A program made the position numbers and the translations under genes. A stretch of DNA of 64,000 bases, taken from Lunularia cruciata (Eukaryota > Streptophyta > Marchantiopsida > Lunulariales > Lunulariaceae). This document shows positions 46,930 to 57,371 of the stretch, piece after piece (the first letter of the stretch is position 1; each line of letters starts with the position of its first letter). The DNA is taken from assembly GCA_948567375.1 (NCBI GenBank), contig OX419761.1, positions 39,346,243-39,410,242 on the forward strand, read 5' to 3'. Under the pieces are notes generated by a model. It worked only from the letters and a program-made list of their open reading frames with translations, ran no database searches and was not told the DNA's origin.

Positions 46930-47683
46930 TGTAATACCAATAACTAGATAGATGATCTAGAGATGAAATTTGGTTTAGTAACATCTAGAAGAATGTTATA
47001 CATGATGGACTAAGTAGATAAGCTAGAGGTATCACCAAAAGAGTACTTCTACTAATAGGCCAAAAACCAAAAATGCTTTGAAACTTTAGAATCAATAGCT
47101 AAACATATGATCTAGAGGTGAAACTTGGGGTGGTGACATCTAGATGGATGTTACACATGATAGAGAACATAGATCAGATAGATTTATCACCAAAAAACAC
47201 ATTTACTATTAGGGGAGAAGCCAAAATAGGCTTGAAAACTTCAAGCAATTTTGGAGGCCTAAATGGATGAATTAGACCTAAAAAATGTGTAGATTCCCCC
47301 CCTAAACAAAGGAAAGATTGGCCTTCCCTCCCCCTTGGTTTGTCTCACCAAGAGCTTTCCAATGGTACCTCATCCATGTGATTCTAAGATTCTTACAAGA
47401 AGATTCCTTAAAAGATTCCCTCTAGTCAAAGCCTGTTTGACCAACCAGATGGGACCAAGATCGACAAATCACCCATCCAAGCAAGTAATCTAAGGGTGGA
47501 GCTTGCTGACAGGTCCCCTATCCATGTACCTAATCCTATGGTAGAGCTTTATTTGAGTAGATTCTCCTTGGCTATATAATAAAGAGAAGGTGTTCCTTTG
47601 GGACATCGGAGGATTGAGTGTGAAATCTGTGTTTTCTCTCTTATATCTCTCTTGAAGAGTTCTCTTGTCCTCCGAGTATTACA
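46930..47683 (+). repeat. Solo LTR (754 bp), gamma family, nested in LTR B
   Basis: Ends are perfect inverted repeats (TGTAATAC...GTATTACA) flanked by gcaag and gtaag, a 5-bp target duplication with one difference. It interrupts LTR B, whose two halves rejoin across it. A TATA box lies at 47573. No internal domain adjoins, so this is a solo LTR left by recombination. A second copy lies at 9285..10043. Confidence 0.88.
47573..47579 (+). promoter_or_regulatory. TATA box of gamma solo LTR
   Basis: TATATAA within GGCTATATAATAAAGAGAAGG. The same motif and spacing occur in the other copy (9949-9955), which supports it as the LTR promoter and fixes the plus orientation. Confidence 0.6.
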
Positions 47684-47953
47684 GTAAGCCAAGTTAACCT
47701 AGAAGTTTCTCATGAAGCTTTCTTCTAGAAACTGCCTACTTGGCATGCAAGTTAAGTTAGTTGGAAGCTTCTAGAAACTTCCTCCTAAAAGCTATATATT
47801 TGGGGTGCAAGCTAAGCTAGTTGAGAAGCTTCCCAAGAAACTTCTTACATGTTACCCAATATTTGGAAGATACCAAGTAGCTTTTAGATATTTCTAAATT
47901 ATTCTAGGCTAATTTGGCCTATTTGCTACTTTGTTAACCTTGACTAACTCATT

Positions 47954-48306
47954 TGTAAAAGACCAAGATTGAAGAGAGAAATAGGAGAATGGAAGACCAC
48001 ATTGAGACACTTGAGTGTAGGAAACTCCAAATGCCTAGCATGAGCTTTGACTTTGGTATTTATAGGAGGAATACAAGGCTCTTGATAAGCTTCTCAAGAA
48101 GCTTCCTTGAGCCACTTTCTTGGAATGCAAACCAATTTATTTGAGAAGCTTCTCAAGAAGCTTCTTTTTAGAAGTTGCCTACTTGGCATGCAAGCTAAGC
48201 TAGTTAGAAGCTTCTTGGATAATTTTAGAATATGCTAGGCTAATTTGGTCTATTTGCTACTTTGTTAGTCCTAACTAACTTCATTGCTAAACTCCATATT
48301 GTTACA
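47954..48306 (-). repeat. LTR C: 3' LTR of the chromovirus element (353 bp)
   Basis: Plus strand starts TGTAAAAGACCAAG and ends ATATTGTTACA. On the minus strand the purine-rich TAGTGGGGGAATA precedes it directly and acts as PPT. It contains imperfect palindromic AGAAGCTTCT motifs and shares most of its sequence with LTRs A and B. Confidence 0.8.
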
Positions 48307-48394
48307 TATTCCCCCACTACTAGTTGGTGATGTTCTTGTCACCATTGAAGATTCAAACTCTTGGATGGATGTTTGTAAATTCTAAAGATGAGAA

Positions 48395-48545
48395 AGAGGC
48401 TCCCAAGTGGCATCATGAAGGGGATACCCTTTCTAGAGAACTTTGTACTCTATATGTTGTCAATAGCATTGTTGAATGTGATGACGTGCAAGGATACAAT
48501 CAACTTCGTACTCCTCATGATCATTGATAGGGATAGGAGGAGGAG
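48395..48545 (-). pseudogene. Chromodomain of the chromovirus element
   Basis: The minus strand reads EEYEVDCILARHHIQQ, a short gap, then IEYKVL, a stop where Trp is expected (TAG for TGG), then KGYPLHDATWEPLSHL. This is the chromodomain fold that targets such elements to modified chromatin. A second copy of the same end lies at about 46745-46615. Confidence 0.8.
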
Positions 48546-48579
48546 GAGGAGGTTAGACATGAAAGGAAAAAGAAGATGG

Positions 48580-49520
48580 ATTAGGAACAAAGGGTTTCAA
48601 CTTGGAAATGTGAAAGATAAGGTGGATGCACATATGACAAGGCAAGGCAAGTTGATAAGCAACAAGAGAGATGATTTGGGTGACATAAAAAGGTCCTATC
48701 CAATTAAGGGCAAGCTTACATACTTGGTAATAAAGTAGGAGGGGTAGGTTACTAGAGGAGAGTATGATCTTATCACCAACTTGAAAGGTGATATCATAAT
48801 GATGGTGGTCTACATATTGTTTTTGACAATTTTGAGCAACAAGGAGATGAGATTTGGCCTATTGGAGGGATTGGGATATGGTGGCCAAGAAGGTAGAAGT
48901 ATGAGGGACATGAGATGGAGGAGGAGCAAGAATAGAATCAAGAGCAAGTGGATCCTGGCCAAAATTAAGGAAGAAGGAAGAGAATTTGGTACTTGCCTAT
49001 TTGGAATTATTATATGCAAACTCTGCAACTGCAAGACATTCATCCCAATTGGTATGGTGAATGTCGATGAAGGCACAAAGTATATCCTCCAAGGTGCAAT
49101 TTGCATGATTAATTTGTCCATCAATTTGAGGATGATAGGCCATGGACAAAGAAAGCTTGGTGCCGAGTATCTAGAAGAGTGCTTGCTAAAATTTTCTAGT
49201 GAATCAAGGATCTTGATCAAAGATGAGTACACAGAGGCATCCCATGATGCGTGAAGATATTGTTGAAGTAGATCTGCACCAATGTTGGAACATCCAGGTA
49301 TCAATGGTTGGTATCAAATGGATTGCTTACTAAGCTTATCCACAAACACCATGATTGTTATCTGAACTTACTTTGTCTTGGGCAAGGATGTGATAAGCAT
49401 GAGATCTAAGCTCATGTGTTCCCATTGAGCAAATAAAATGGGGAGTGGGTGAAGGAGTCTACTAGGTTTTTGGTTGTTAGGCTTGTTGCATTGGCAGCTC
49501 TTGCAAGATTGGACAAACTC
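48580..49520 (-). pseudogene. Integrase remnant of the chromovirus element
   Basis: Near 49515-49485 the minus strand reads FVQSCKSCQCNKPNNQK, the C-x2-C half of the integrase zinc finger. The core that follows is heavily frameshifted. At about 48620-48590 the C-terminal signature LIFHISKLKPFV is clear, corresponding to the conserved H-x-V-F-H-V-S-x-L-K of Ty3 integrases. Confidence 0.65.
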
Positions 49521-49946
49521 CCAAATATTGCATGCCATGTTGGGCCACCAAAATTAGTATTGGAGGGTACCTAAGGTCTTATCTTTACCTATGTGACAAT
49601 GATTGGTAAGTCATCGACTTCTTGAATGCTCACAAGTCAGAGATCACCCTTGGCTGGAACATAGACCCAATTATCAAAGAATAGAAGGCCTTCCTTGAAG
49701 GAAAAGTGTTATACTTCTTGTCTTATGTTGCAAGATGACCTTCTACTATCTGAAAAAAAACCTTGATGTAAAGATATCCTAAACTCAATTTGGACTTTGG
49801 AGTCAGCTAATACCGTTGTAATTGCCATTGTGATGAAAGGAAGAGACTTCAAATCAAGTTGTTTGTGATAGGGTATTAAGGATGACATAGAACAAACCGG
49901 GCTTGTACTCAAGTTTGATGTCAAACAATTGGAGTTGTTCCTCCTA

Positions 49947-50132
49947 TCAATGATATTGACTCTTCATGTGTTCCAAATGTGATTTTTGCAACAAGGGCTT
50001 GTGATCAATTTGCATGATCACTTGTTTCCCCAAGAGATAATACCTCCATACCTTGGTGGCATATACCATTTCTAGTTGTTCTTGATCTTGAGTAGAGTAA
50101 TTCCTTTTTGTTATATTTAGTTGATGAGACAC
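49947..50132 (-). pseudogene. RNase H remnant of the chromovirus element
   Basis: Frame reads KRNYSTQDQEQLEMVYATK, then YYLLGKQVIMQIDHKPLLQK. The N-Y-S-x-x-E-x-E/Q-L and D-H-K/x-x-L motifs are those of Ty3 RNase H. Truncated and frameshifted relative to the RT. Confidence 0.75.
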
Positions 50133-50599
50133 AAAGGCAATGGGATGTAACCCATTTGGGAATTCATGCTACAACATAGCTTCAATTACAAAGTTAGAAG
50201 CATCAAAATCAAACACACAAGGTAGTTGAGGATCATATGGTTGAAGAATGGGTCTTGAAGACACCACATGTTATTGCTTCTAGAATGCTTCTTTGTGCTT
50301 GGTGGTCCACTTAAAGCTCAAGTTCTTCCCCAAGAGGTTGGTCAATGGTACGACCACATGAGCATAATAGTGGATGAATCATCAATACAAATAGACCAAT
50401 CTATTAAATGCTTATACTTTTAGAGCATCCTTTGGAGTAGGCCAATCAATAATAGCCTTGATTTTCTCCTCTAATGAGATCTTGTGACCTAAAAAGGTAA
50501 TTTCCTTTTGTCAAAAGGCACACTTTGACTTCTTGCAATAAAACTTACATTAACATAATCATCTTAGGACTTTTCACATGTGATTGCATGTTCAACCTC

Positions 50600-51244
50600 T
50601 ATCTTGCTATATATTAAAGTATTGTCCAGGAACACCACCACATATCAATTTAATAGTCCATCCAACATCCAATGCATCATATCCATGAAGACTATTGGAA
50701 CATTAGTGAGCCCAAAAGGTAGAACTCTCCACTCAAAATGCCCATACTTTGTGCAAAAGGCAATATTTTGCACATCATCTTTATCAATGAGAATCTTTCA
50801 ATAGCTGCTTGGGAGATCCAATTTGGAAAAGTATTGTGCACCACTCAATTGATCAAGAAATTCATCAATTTGAGGCAAGGGATATGCATTCTTCATTGTT
50901 TGTCTATTGAGGTTATGATAATCAATACAAAAATGAAGTCTTCCATCCTTCTTTGGAACAAATAGTATCGATGCTCGCCAAGGAGATGTACTATATTATA
51001 AAAAATCCTTCTCCAACAACTCTATTAGTATTGTGCAAAGCTCATCCAACTCCTTTGGTGAGAGCCAATAGATTGGTCTATTCATTGGAGTACTTCCCAA
51101 CAATAACTCAATCTTGAAGTGCATACCACAATTAGAGAGTAATCCCTTTAGCAGATCATTTGGAAACATATCTAAAAACTCTTGGACTATTTGATCAACC
51201 ATTGCTTGATGAGGCTTTTGATCCTCCTTAGATCCTCCATGCAA
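50600..51244 (-). pseudogene. RT of the chromovirus element
   Basis: Frame 50996-51244 carries the RT N-terminus (VQEFLDMFPNDLLKG, then NRPIYWLSPKELDEL), typical of chromodomain Ty3 elements. Reading on through stops, the catalytic box is VVVFLDNTLIYS near 50640-50611: one of the two catalytic Asp residues is Asn. It is followed below by the weaker RNase H remnant. Confidence 0.82.
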
Positions 51245-52985
51245 AATTGGTTTGATTCACATTGCAAAATAGACTTATCTTCCTCCAAAGCTTACTTTGT
51301 AGTTGTTTCATTGATAAACTTCCCATCTTAGGACTTATATTCCTTCAAAACTTACTTTATGGCTTCTTTCTTGACAAATTTCCCATATTAGGATTGACTA
51401 TTCTTAAGTGTCTTACTCAAAGGTGCTAGAAAATATAATTGGAAATTTCTACCTTGGTGTTGTACTTGAATTTATCATTATTCCAATCAAATTGAACCTT
51501 ATGACGTTCAAGCCAAAGTAGACCTAGAATGATATCATAGTGTAGAGGTGTCACTACAAACTCCATACACTCCAAATAATCCTTCCTAATCTTGAAGGTA
51601 ACAAGATGTAAGGTATGGAATGTTATCTACCATCCGCCATCATTAATCTACTTCCAATTAGTGGCTTGATAGGAACACTTAATTCCTTTGCTAATTGCAT
51701 AGACATGTTAATTCTTTGAACTTCCAAAATCCTACAACCACAACCTTGCAAGTGAATCAAACTTGCAAAGGTTGATGTCATGCATATATACATCACTACA
51801 CAACATACATCACTATCAACATCACACACTATAGAAGCTATGACAACCCAACAAATATCACTTTTGTGGTAATCAGGTAAGTAAAGTTCGTTCCCATAAA
51901 GATACTAGTCAGAATTGGTCAAATACAAAGTCAAATGTCACAATGTAGTTCTTCTTGAGTTCCTCTTTAATCTCTCAGGTAGCAACTACACCCAACAGAG
52001 AGTAACAAGCTCATAATCTTGATCACTTGTCACAAATTCAGACACCCATAATCACAACATAACAAATTCTATCCAAATAAATCTTGATTGTGATGATTTA
52101 GATTCTCTTGAAGACGGCACTTCATTGCAAAACATCTTTGCCTCAGAATTGTGTTCCAACCCTCCATTGAAGGCACAACTTCCTCAATCAAAATTGCTTC
52201 ACATCAACTCAGCGCTACGCATACAACTTCAAAATACTACCAACACTACAATTCCTCTCAGATCTATCAAAGCATTGCTTTGATTGCATTTCAATCAAGA
52301 TCAAACACATAGAGTAAAGATCAAGGCTGCGGAATCCAACATCCAACAAGCACACTAACTTGTACTTCAAATTTCTCCACACACTCATAAACACACACAA
52401 AGTTGACACTCAGAATTAAGCTCAAGCGACGAGCATTGAAATCAACACTTTGCTTTATCTATCTTCAAAAATATGAATACTGAACAATAGTTCATTGCAA
52501 ATGCCACTCTTAAACTATGAAGCAAATGACAATTGCAACAACTATACCGTTCTACAATAACTCTTCTAACATGTAGATCCGAAATGACAATGCACCTCTT
52601 CATATCTGCCTCTTCAAATCTCAAAACTGTTACTACTATGATCCAATGTCTACCTCGACTTTGGCTCCCAAACCTGATGATCCTTCAATAATTTCACCAT
52701 CTTGGGTCTATCTAATCCTACTCCTAACTCTTCTATTTCTACAATCTCTTCACTACAAACTACAATTGAGGTCTTAGGTAATCTTTCTAACTCAATATCC
52801 CTTGACCCACTATTCTCTAAAGTTTCAAGGAACAACTCTGAAGACACTTGTACTCCTACTTCTATGACTTTAGGTCTTAGTACATCTTGTACTTCACTAC
52901 AAATTTTATCTAACTCCATTCTAACAAGATCTAGTCTGAGACACACATTGTCTCCTACTTCTAATATCTTCCTATCTACATGTTC

Positions 52986-53804
52986 TCATAGACAAATTAA
53001 TAAATTATTCAACTCTATATCCTTTGCCTTTCTCTTGCGCATCTCCTGCACCAATAACTTCAGCTCATGCAATCTTGCCTCCTTGAGTTTACCTTCAACT
53101 TTTGTGCTCAACATTGCCTTGATTTCATTGACTACTCTTTCTACTTCATTGGATTCTCTTGCAACTGCAAACTTCTCCTTCTTCCTTTCTTCTTCCAACT
53201 CACTATGATACATCAGGAGCTTGTCTTCAAATTTGGCCTTCAATGTCTCTTTATCCCTTTGATTTATAGAGATTTTCTCTCTTGCTACTTGCACCAATGC
53301 TCGCAACCAATCTTCTTCTCTACCGCACTCTGCTAACTCTTGCTGCAAAGCTTGATCTTTCTCCACTGCTCTCTTCTTGAGACTTTCCAACTCTTGCTCC
53401 ATTACCGCTATAATTGCTTTTGAGTGAATTAACTCAACTTGGGCACTTGCAATTTCCCCCATCAACACTGCAACCAACGTGGTCATCTCCTTTGCCTCAT
53501 TGTGACTCTTTACTAGATCTTCTTTCATCGCCTCAAAGTGCTTACTTTGAAGAACCTCCTTAACTCCAAGTTCTTTGGTCATCTCCACCCTCATCAACTT
53601 ACTTTGCAACAACGAGGTTTCCGCGCTCCAGGTCTTCACTATGGCCAACTCATCTCGCACCTCAAGATTGGCACTTACCATCTCTATCTTCTTATGTTGG
53701 AGAAACATCAACAACGGATACACTACCTTTGACAGATATTCCACTCCTTCGCACTTCTCGCCATCTACTCGGTCTTTGGGTTCCTTCCACTCTACCTCTT
53801 GCAC
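52986..53804 (-). CDS. LTR-borne coiled-coil protein, intact 272-codon segment
   Basis: Product not recognised. This uninterrupted frame lies wholly inside the 3' LTR on the element's sense strand. It is dominated by heptad-like coiled coil: HFEAMKEDLVKSHNEAKEM, then ELESLKKRAVEKDQALQQEL, then YHSELEEERKKEKFAVARES, ending in the basic MRKRKAKDIELNN. The frame is the C-terminal part of a longer decayed ORF that begins about 1.1 kb upstream within the LTR (next entry). The same protein can be read in the 5' LTR (for example 63207-63464), with different disabling mutations. There is no membrane segment, zinc knuckle or enzymatic motif. It may be a captured host gene, an accessory protein or a gag relative; nothing shows expression. 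Confidence 0.55.
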   Translation of the reverse strand: MQEVEWKEPKDRVDGEKCEGVEYLSKVVYPLLMFLQHKKIEMVSANLEVRDELAIVKTWSAETSLLQSKLMRVEMTKELGVKEVLQSKHFEAMKEDLVKSHNEAKEMTTLVAVLMGEIASAQVELIHSKAIIAVMEQELESLKKRAVEKDQALQQELAECGREEDWLRALVQVAREKISINQRDKETLKAKFEDKLLMYHSELEEERKKEKFAVARESNEVERVVNEIKAMLSTKVEGKLKEARLHELKLLVQEMRKRKAKDIELNNLLICL

Positions 53805-54890
53805 TGTGCCCGAAAGTCACGATCTTTGTACTTTCAAAGTTTCTTCCTCTGAGCTTTCCTCTTCTTCCGTGGTAGCTTTACTGGGCCCTACTTTGACTGC
53901 AATCATAACATTCTTCCCCTTGGTAGTCTAGGGTTATGCCATGACTTCCTCTCCCTTCTTCCTCTCACTGCCCTGTTCAAGAGTAGAGACTTTGGGACTC
54001 GGCTTTCCTGCCTTGATCATTGGCCTTTGTGTTTGTTAGACCTCTGCCACACCTTCACTATCACTGCTCAATTCTCCACTTTGTAGCATGAACTCCTCTT
54101 CTTCTCCCGACATTTCTCCCTTCGATCCACTTTCTCCTTCCGACCCTCCTTTTGATTCCGGCATGACTTCCTTTGTCTTCACCAACATTGTCGTTGGGTT
54201 GAGCTTTGGTATTTTTTGAGGCTGGACTGTTGCAACACGACTCTTGGGCTTGGCTCTCTTTCTAGCTCTTGGAAGGTCAATTGCTACAATTTTCTCCTTC
54301 CCACTCATCTTGTAATACTCATCCCCATTTTGCACTCTCTCATCTGCATCTACCTCCTTTTGCAAATCCGGATGAAAGTGCGAGTGCATTCAATTTCTCT
54401 CTTCCAAGGTCAGCAAGTTCAACCTAAAATAAAAGTGCGTTGCAAAAGGCACAAAATAATGCGGTGGCATGTGTATTCTCCATCTTGAAATCATCTGCAC
54501 CACTCTCTGATGCAGACATTTTGCCCAATCTACTACTTGTCTCGCAAACATTTAGTGAAAGAACACCACCTGTTGCATAGTAACATAGGTGGTTTGCTCT
54601 GGCTTGAACATTGCCATCATCACACTTACTATCCCTCTCTACTCAGGGTCTCTATAACTATCCACCTTATGCCAATTCTTGGTGCAAGAGTGATTGAACG
54701 AATTCCTCACTTTGGCAATTTCTTCTGAAGCATCACACTTTTGATAGAAGGTGGTACCTCCTATCTCTCTTGCTTCACTCTCCAAAACTACTCTCCAATC
54801 CGCCTCCATCCATTAAGATGGATTTCCTCTCTTCCCCTTGTGCTTCGGTCCATCCTTGCAATTGCTTGTTACAATTTCTACCATGAAACT
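53805..54890 (-). pseudogene. N-terminal part of the LTR-borne protein (decayed)
   Basis: The reading frame upstream of the 272-codon segment, interrupted by a few in-frame stops, runs from about 54885 (MVEIVTSN) through MEADWRVVLESEAREIGG, a cysteine-bearing stretch, then RQVVDWAKCLHQRVVQMIS and HYFVPFATHFYFRLNLL. A basic stretch (RARKRAKPKSRV) and an acidic one (GEMSGEEEEFM) follow before the coiled coil. The stop after SDSEGVAEV is a CAA glutamine codon in the 5' LTR copy (near 63900), so at least that stop is a late mutation. Signature F-V-x-x-F-Y recurs in the alpha LTRs at about 18250 and 9000. I do not know the family. Confidence 0.5.
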
Positions 54891-55549
54891 TGGAAAATTG
54901 AAGTTCTAGTTCCAGGCCAAGAACGTGATACAAAGTCTTATCAAGACTTTGATCCGTGCTATTACTTCTAAATTACAAAGTGCAAGCCCCTCACCGCACT
55001 CTACTTACTCACCTTTGAGGTCATTGTGTGTTTTCTAACCTTCTTCTTGTGGAAGATCATTCCCAAGATCCTAACCCACTTCTCTTCTTGCGGATTTAGA
55101 ATTTGCATTCCTTTGGGTCAACTCTAAATAAGCACAGGTAGCAATTGGACATTGTTCTACTTCCTTGTGCAACTTGTGATTTTATAGTCTTGCCCTGATT
55201 GGTCATTCTTTAGTTGCTCCTCCTCTCCAGTCTCTGATTTGGTGAAGTTGTTTCTTGTCACTATCAAGAACTTCTTGATCCCAAGGTCATTACTTTTTTC
55301 CCTTGTACTTTCTTGATTGGCCCGACTCCAAAGAAGTTTGTTATAGGTTCTTTAGGACAGATCACACCGCTTGATACAAAGTCTTACCTTCTTCTTCTTC
55401 ATCTTCTTGACTCGAGGTCGACCTCGGGTTTACTTCAAACCCCCGCTTCTTCTTATTTCTTCTCGGTTTAGCTCTCTTTAGGCTTTATCCGCGTACTTCT
55501 TCTTCAAATTTTCCTAATCTATCCAAAACAAAAAATAGTGGGTACTACA

Positions 55550-55565
55550 TACCCCCTCCCTCAAA
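55550..55565 (-). promoter_or_regulatory. Polypurine tract of the Tat-like element
   Basis: Minus strand TTTGAGGGAGGGGGTA immediately upstream of the 3' LTR start TGTAGTACCC. This is the plus-strand DNA primer for reverse transcription and it fixes the inner LTR boundary. Confidence 0.82.
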
Positions 55566-55807
55566 TGTGAGTGTCCCCGCAAACACTGACAACCGGTTCT
55601 TTATACGAAGTTGGGTCCGTGGTCCAATATTTTCTAACCCTCCACCCATTTACTCAAGTGGCAAAAAGGATTGCCTTCTAGGTCCACAAGTTGAATAGAG
55701 CCATTAGCATATATGTGCATAACACAATATGGCCCCATCCACCTCAAATGTAGTTTCCATGGAAAAAATATGTGGTGATTTCCATAGCACAATACCAAGT
55801 CACCTTC

Positions 55808-56781
55808 CTAAACAACAACAGGCTTGATTCTCTTATCATGCTTAACTTTCCACTGTTCTTGTACTTCCTTTGTGGTTTGCATTGCATTATCCCTTTTCTC
55901 TTCTAACCACATCAGTTGGTGGATCCAAAGATCTTGGCTTTCTTCCTCCAACAATCGTTCTTCCCAAAGAATCCAATATGTCAATACTTCAAATTCAATT
56001 GGTAGTATGGGATGCAATCCGTATGTCAGGAAATAGGAAGTTTGCTTGGTGGTGATTTTTTCAGTTGTTCTATATGCCCACAAAGCTGCAGGTAACTTCA
56101 TGTCCCAATTGTAGGCATAATTGACTATCACCTTGTTCAAAATTTTACACAACAATCCATTGGCCTTCTTCGTTAGTCCATTTGCTTTTGGATTGCAGGG
56201 AGTTGTCTTCCGATGTTTAATTTGGAAGTACTTGGTTAATGCTTCCACCATAGAGTTCAAAAAATGAGTTCCCCAATCACTAGCCAATTCTAGAGGACAC
56301 CCGTAACGGGAAATGATGTTTTGGAAGAAAAATTCTGCAATTGTTTCCGCATCATCTCTTCGTGTTGCCTCTGCTTCTACCATCTTGGTAGCATAATCAG
56401 TGCATACCAAGATGCACCTCTTCCTCATGACTCTGGTCACTGGTTGAATTGGTCCTACAAAATCAATTCCCCATTCTCAAACGGAGCCAATAGCAAAATT
56501 GGTTTCAAAGGCCATTGGGAAGTCACCGTCGGTTTTCCTATTCTTTGATAGGCATCACAACTTCGGATATGGGCATAAGCATCTTTATACATCATAGGCC
56601 ACCAATACCCTACTGCAAGGATTTTCTTCACAATATTCTTCAAGGCATAGTGTCCTCCCAATGCTTCAGAGTGTAAGGATTCAATAAATCCTCCAACTTT
56701 GTATGCCTCCAAACATCTCCAAAGTACTTCATCTTCACCGATCTTAAACAAAATGTTGTGTTTTAATTGGTACAATCTCAT
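55808..56781 (-). pseudogene. Integrase of the Tat-like element, catalytic Glu lost
   Basis: Frame 56455-56781 holds the zinc-binding domain (HSEALGGHYALKN then RSCDAYQR), in which the second Cys of C-x2-C is Tyr. Frame 55808-56440 holds the core: CTDYATKMVEAEA with the first Asp, LASDWGTHFLNSMV with the second Asp, and NPKANGLTKKANG, where a Lys stands at the expected catalytic Glu. Both changes are single transitions. A C-terminal basic tail follows and no chromodomain is present. DNA insertion activity is therefore not expected. Confidence 0.87.
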
Positions 56782-56874
56782 CTTCCTGAGGAAGACTGCC
56801 CTCTATTTTGGGTCCAGCCCTTTAGGACAATGACACGTATGTAGATAATGATATTTGGCTGCATACCTTGCACT

Positions 56875-57339
56875 TCAAACAACCATTAGATGATACAATT
56901 CTTCATTAGGAAACCGATCATCAACTTCCAAGTCTTGGTCTTGAGTTTCTAACCTGGACAAGAAGTCCGCATTTGAATGCAAAGCTCCCTTCCTTACTTG
57001 TATAGTGTTTGTGAATTCTTGTAACAACAAGATCCATCTTGCAATTTGCCCGGATAAATCTGCCTTCTTGACCAAATGTTGCAATGCGTAATGGTCAACA
57101 TTGAAGACAAACTCGTATCCCAATAGGTAGTGGCAAAATTTCTTGCAGGCATAAACCATTCTGAGCACTTCTCTTTCAGTTGTTGAATAGTTCTTTTTTG
57201 AAACTAATAATTGTTGGCTGGCATAATAAACCGAGTAGTCCTTCTTCTTCTCATCCTTCTGACTTAAGACAACTCCAATTGCCATGGACAAAGTATCCAC
57301 ATACACATGAAAAGGGGCGTCCCAATTTGGGGCCCTCAT
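56875..57339 (-). pseudogene. RNase H domain of the Tat-like element
   Basis: An open 154-codon frame follows the RT. It reads PFHVYVDTLSMAIGVVLSQ (the first Asp is retained, although the usual D-A-S is D-T-L), YYASQQLLVSKKNYSTTERE (with catalytic Glu), and VFNVDHYALQHLVKK, where D-H-x-A-L is the third acidic motif. It would degrade the RNA strand of the RNA-DNA hybrid. The preceding frame ends a few tens of bases away, so one frameshift separates it from the RT. Confidence 0.86.
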
Positions 57340-57371
57340 GATTGGCCTTCAACCAATTTCTTCTTCAATAC

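Larger units (their letters stand above)
46782..47953 (-). repeat. LTR B, interrupted by a solo LTR and missing its last bases
   Basis: Homologous to LTRs A and C: 46782-46929 matches their start and 47684-47953 their remainder. The segment between is a nested solo LTR. At its high end, where A and C continue to the ATATTGTTACA terminus, B instead runs straight into the TGTAAAAGACC start of LTR C. This suggests an unequal exchange between LTRs. Confidence 0.7.
47954..51840 (-). mobile_element. Chromodomain Ty3/gypsy element (chromovirus), 5' part displaced by the Tat-like insertion
   Basis: From high to low coordinate: protease remnant (51623-51829, LAKELSVPIKPL then MADGR), RT (51244 to about 50600), RNase H (about 50130-49950), integrase zinc finger (about 49500), integrase core/C-terminus (to about 48590), chromodomain (about 48540-48395), PPT and 3' LTR (47954..48306). 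At 51840 it is cut by the Tat-like element, so its 5' LTR and gag should lie beyond the window. Stops and frameshifts are frequent. Confidence 0.85.
51841..55549 (-). repeat. 3' LTR (complete, 3709 bp) of the Tat-like element
   Basis: On the minus strand it starts TGTAGTACCC directly after the polypurine tract and ends GGGTTGTCA, the same end that precedes the PBS in the 5' LTR. Alignment with 61675-64000 runs without a break as far as the window allows, to about 54131 here. At 3.7 kb it is exceptionally long and holds the LTR-borne coiled-coil reading frame listed separately. Confidence 0.88.

Noticed and set aside
48810..49304. 164-codon minus-strand frame, hydrophobic and Leu/Ile-rich
   Set aside because: It overlaps the chromovirus integrase region in a different frame from the conserved motifs. 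Its hydrophobicity comes from out-of-frame reading.
52702..53208. 168-codon plus-strand Ser/Thr-rich frame in the Tat-like LTR
   Set aside because: Complement of the coiled-coil frame; Ser/Leu richness is what antisense of Glu/Lys codons gives. The minus-strand reading is the one conserved between LTRs.
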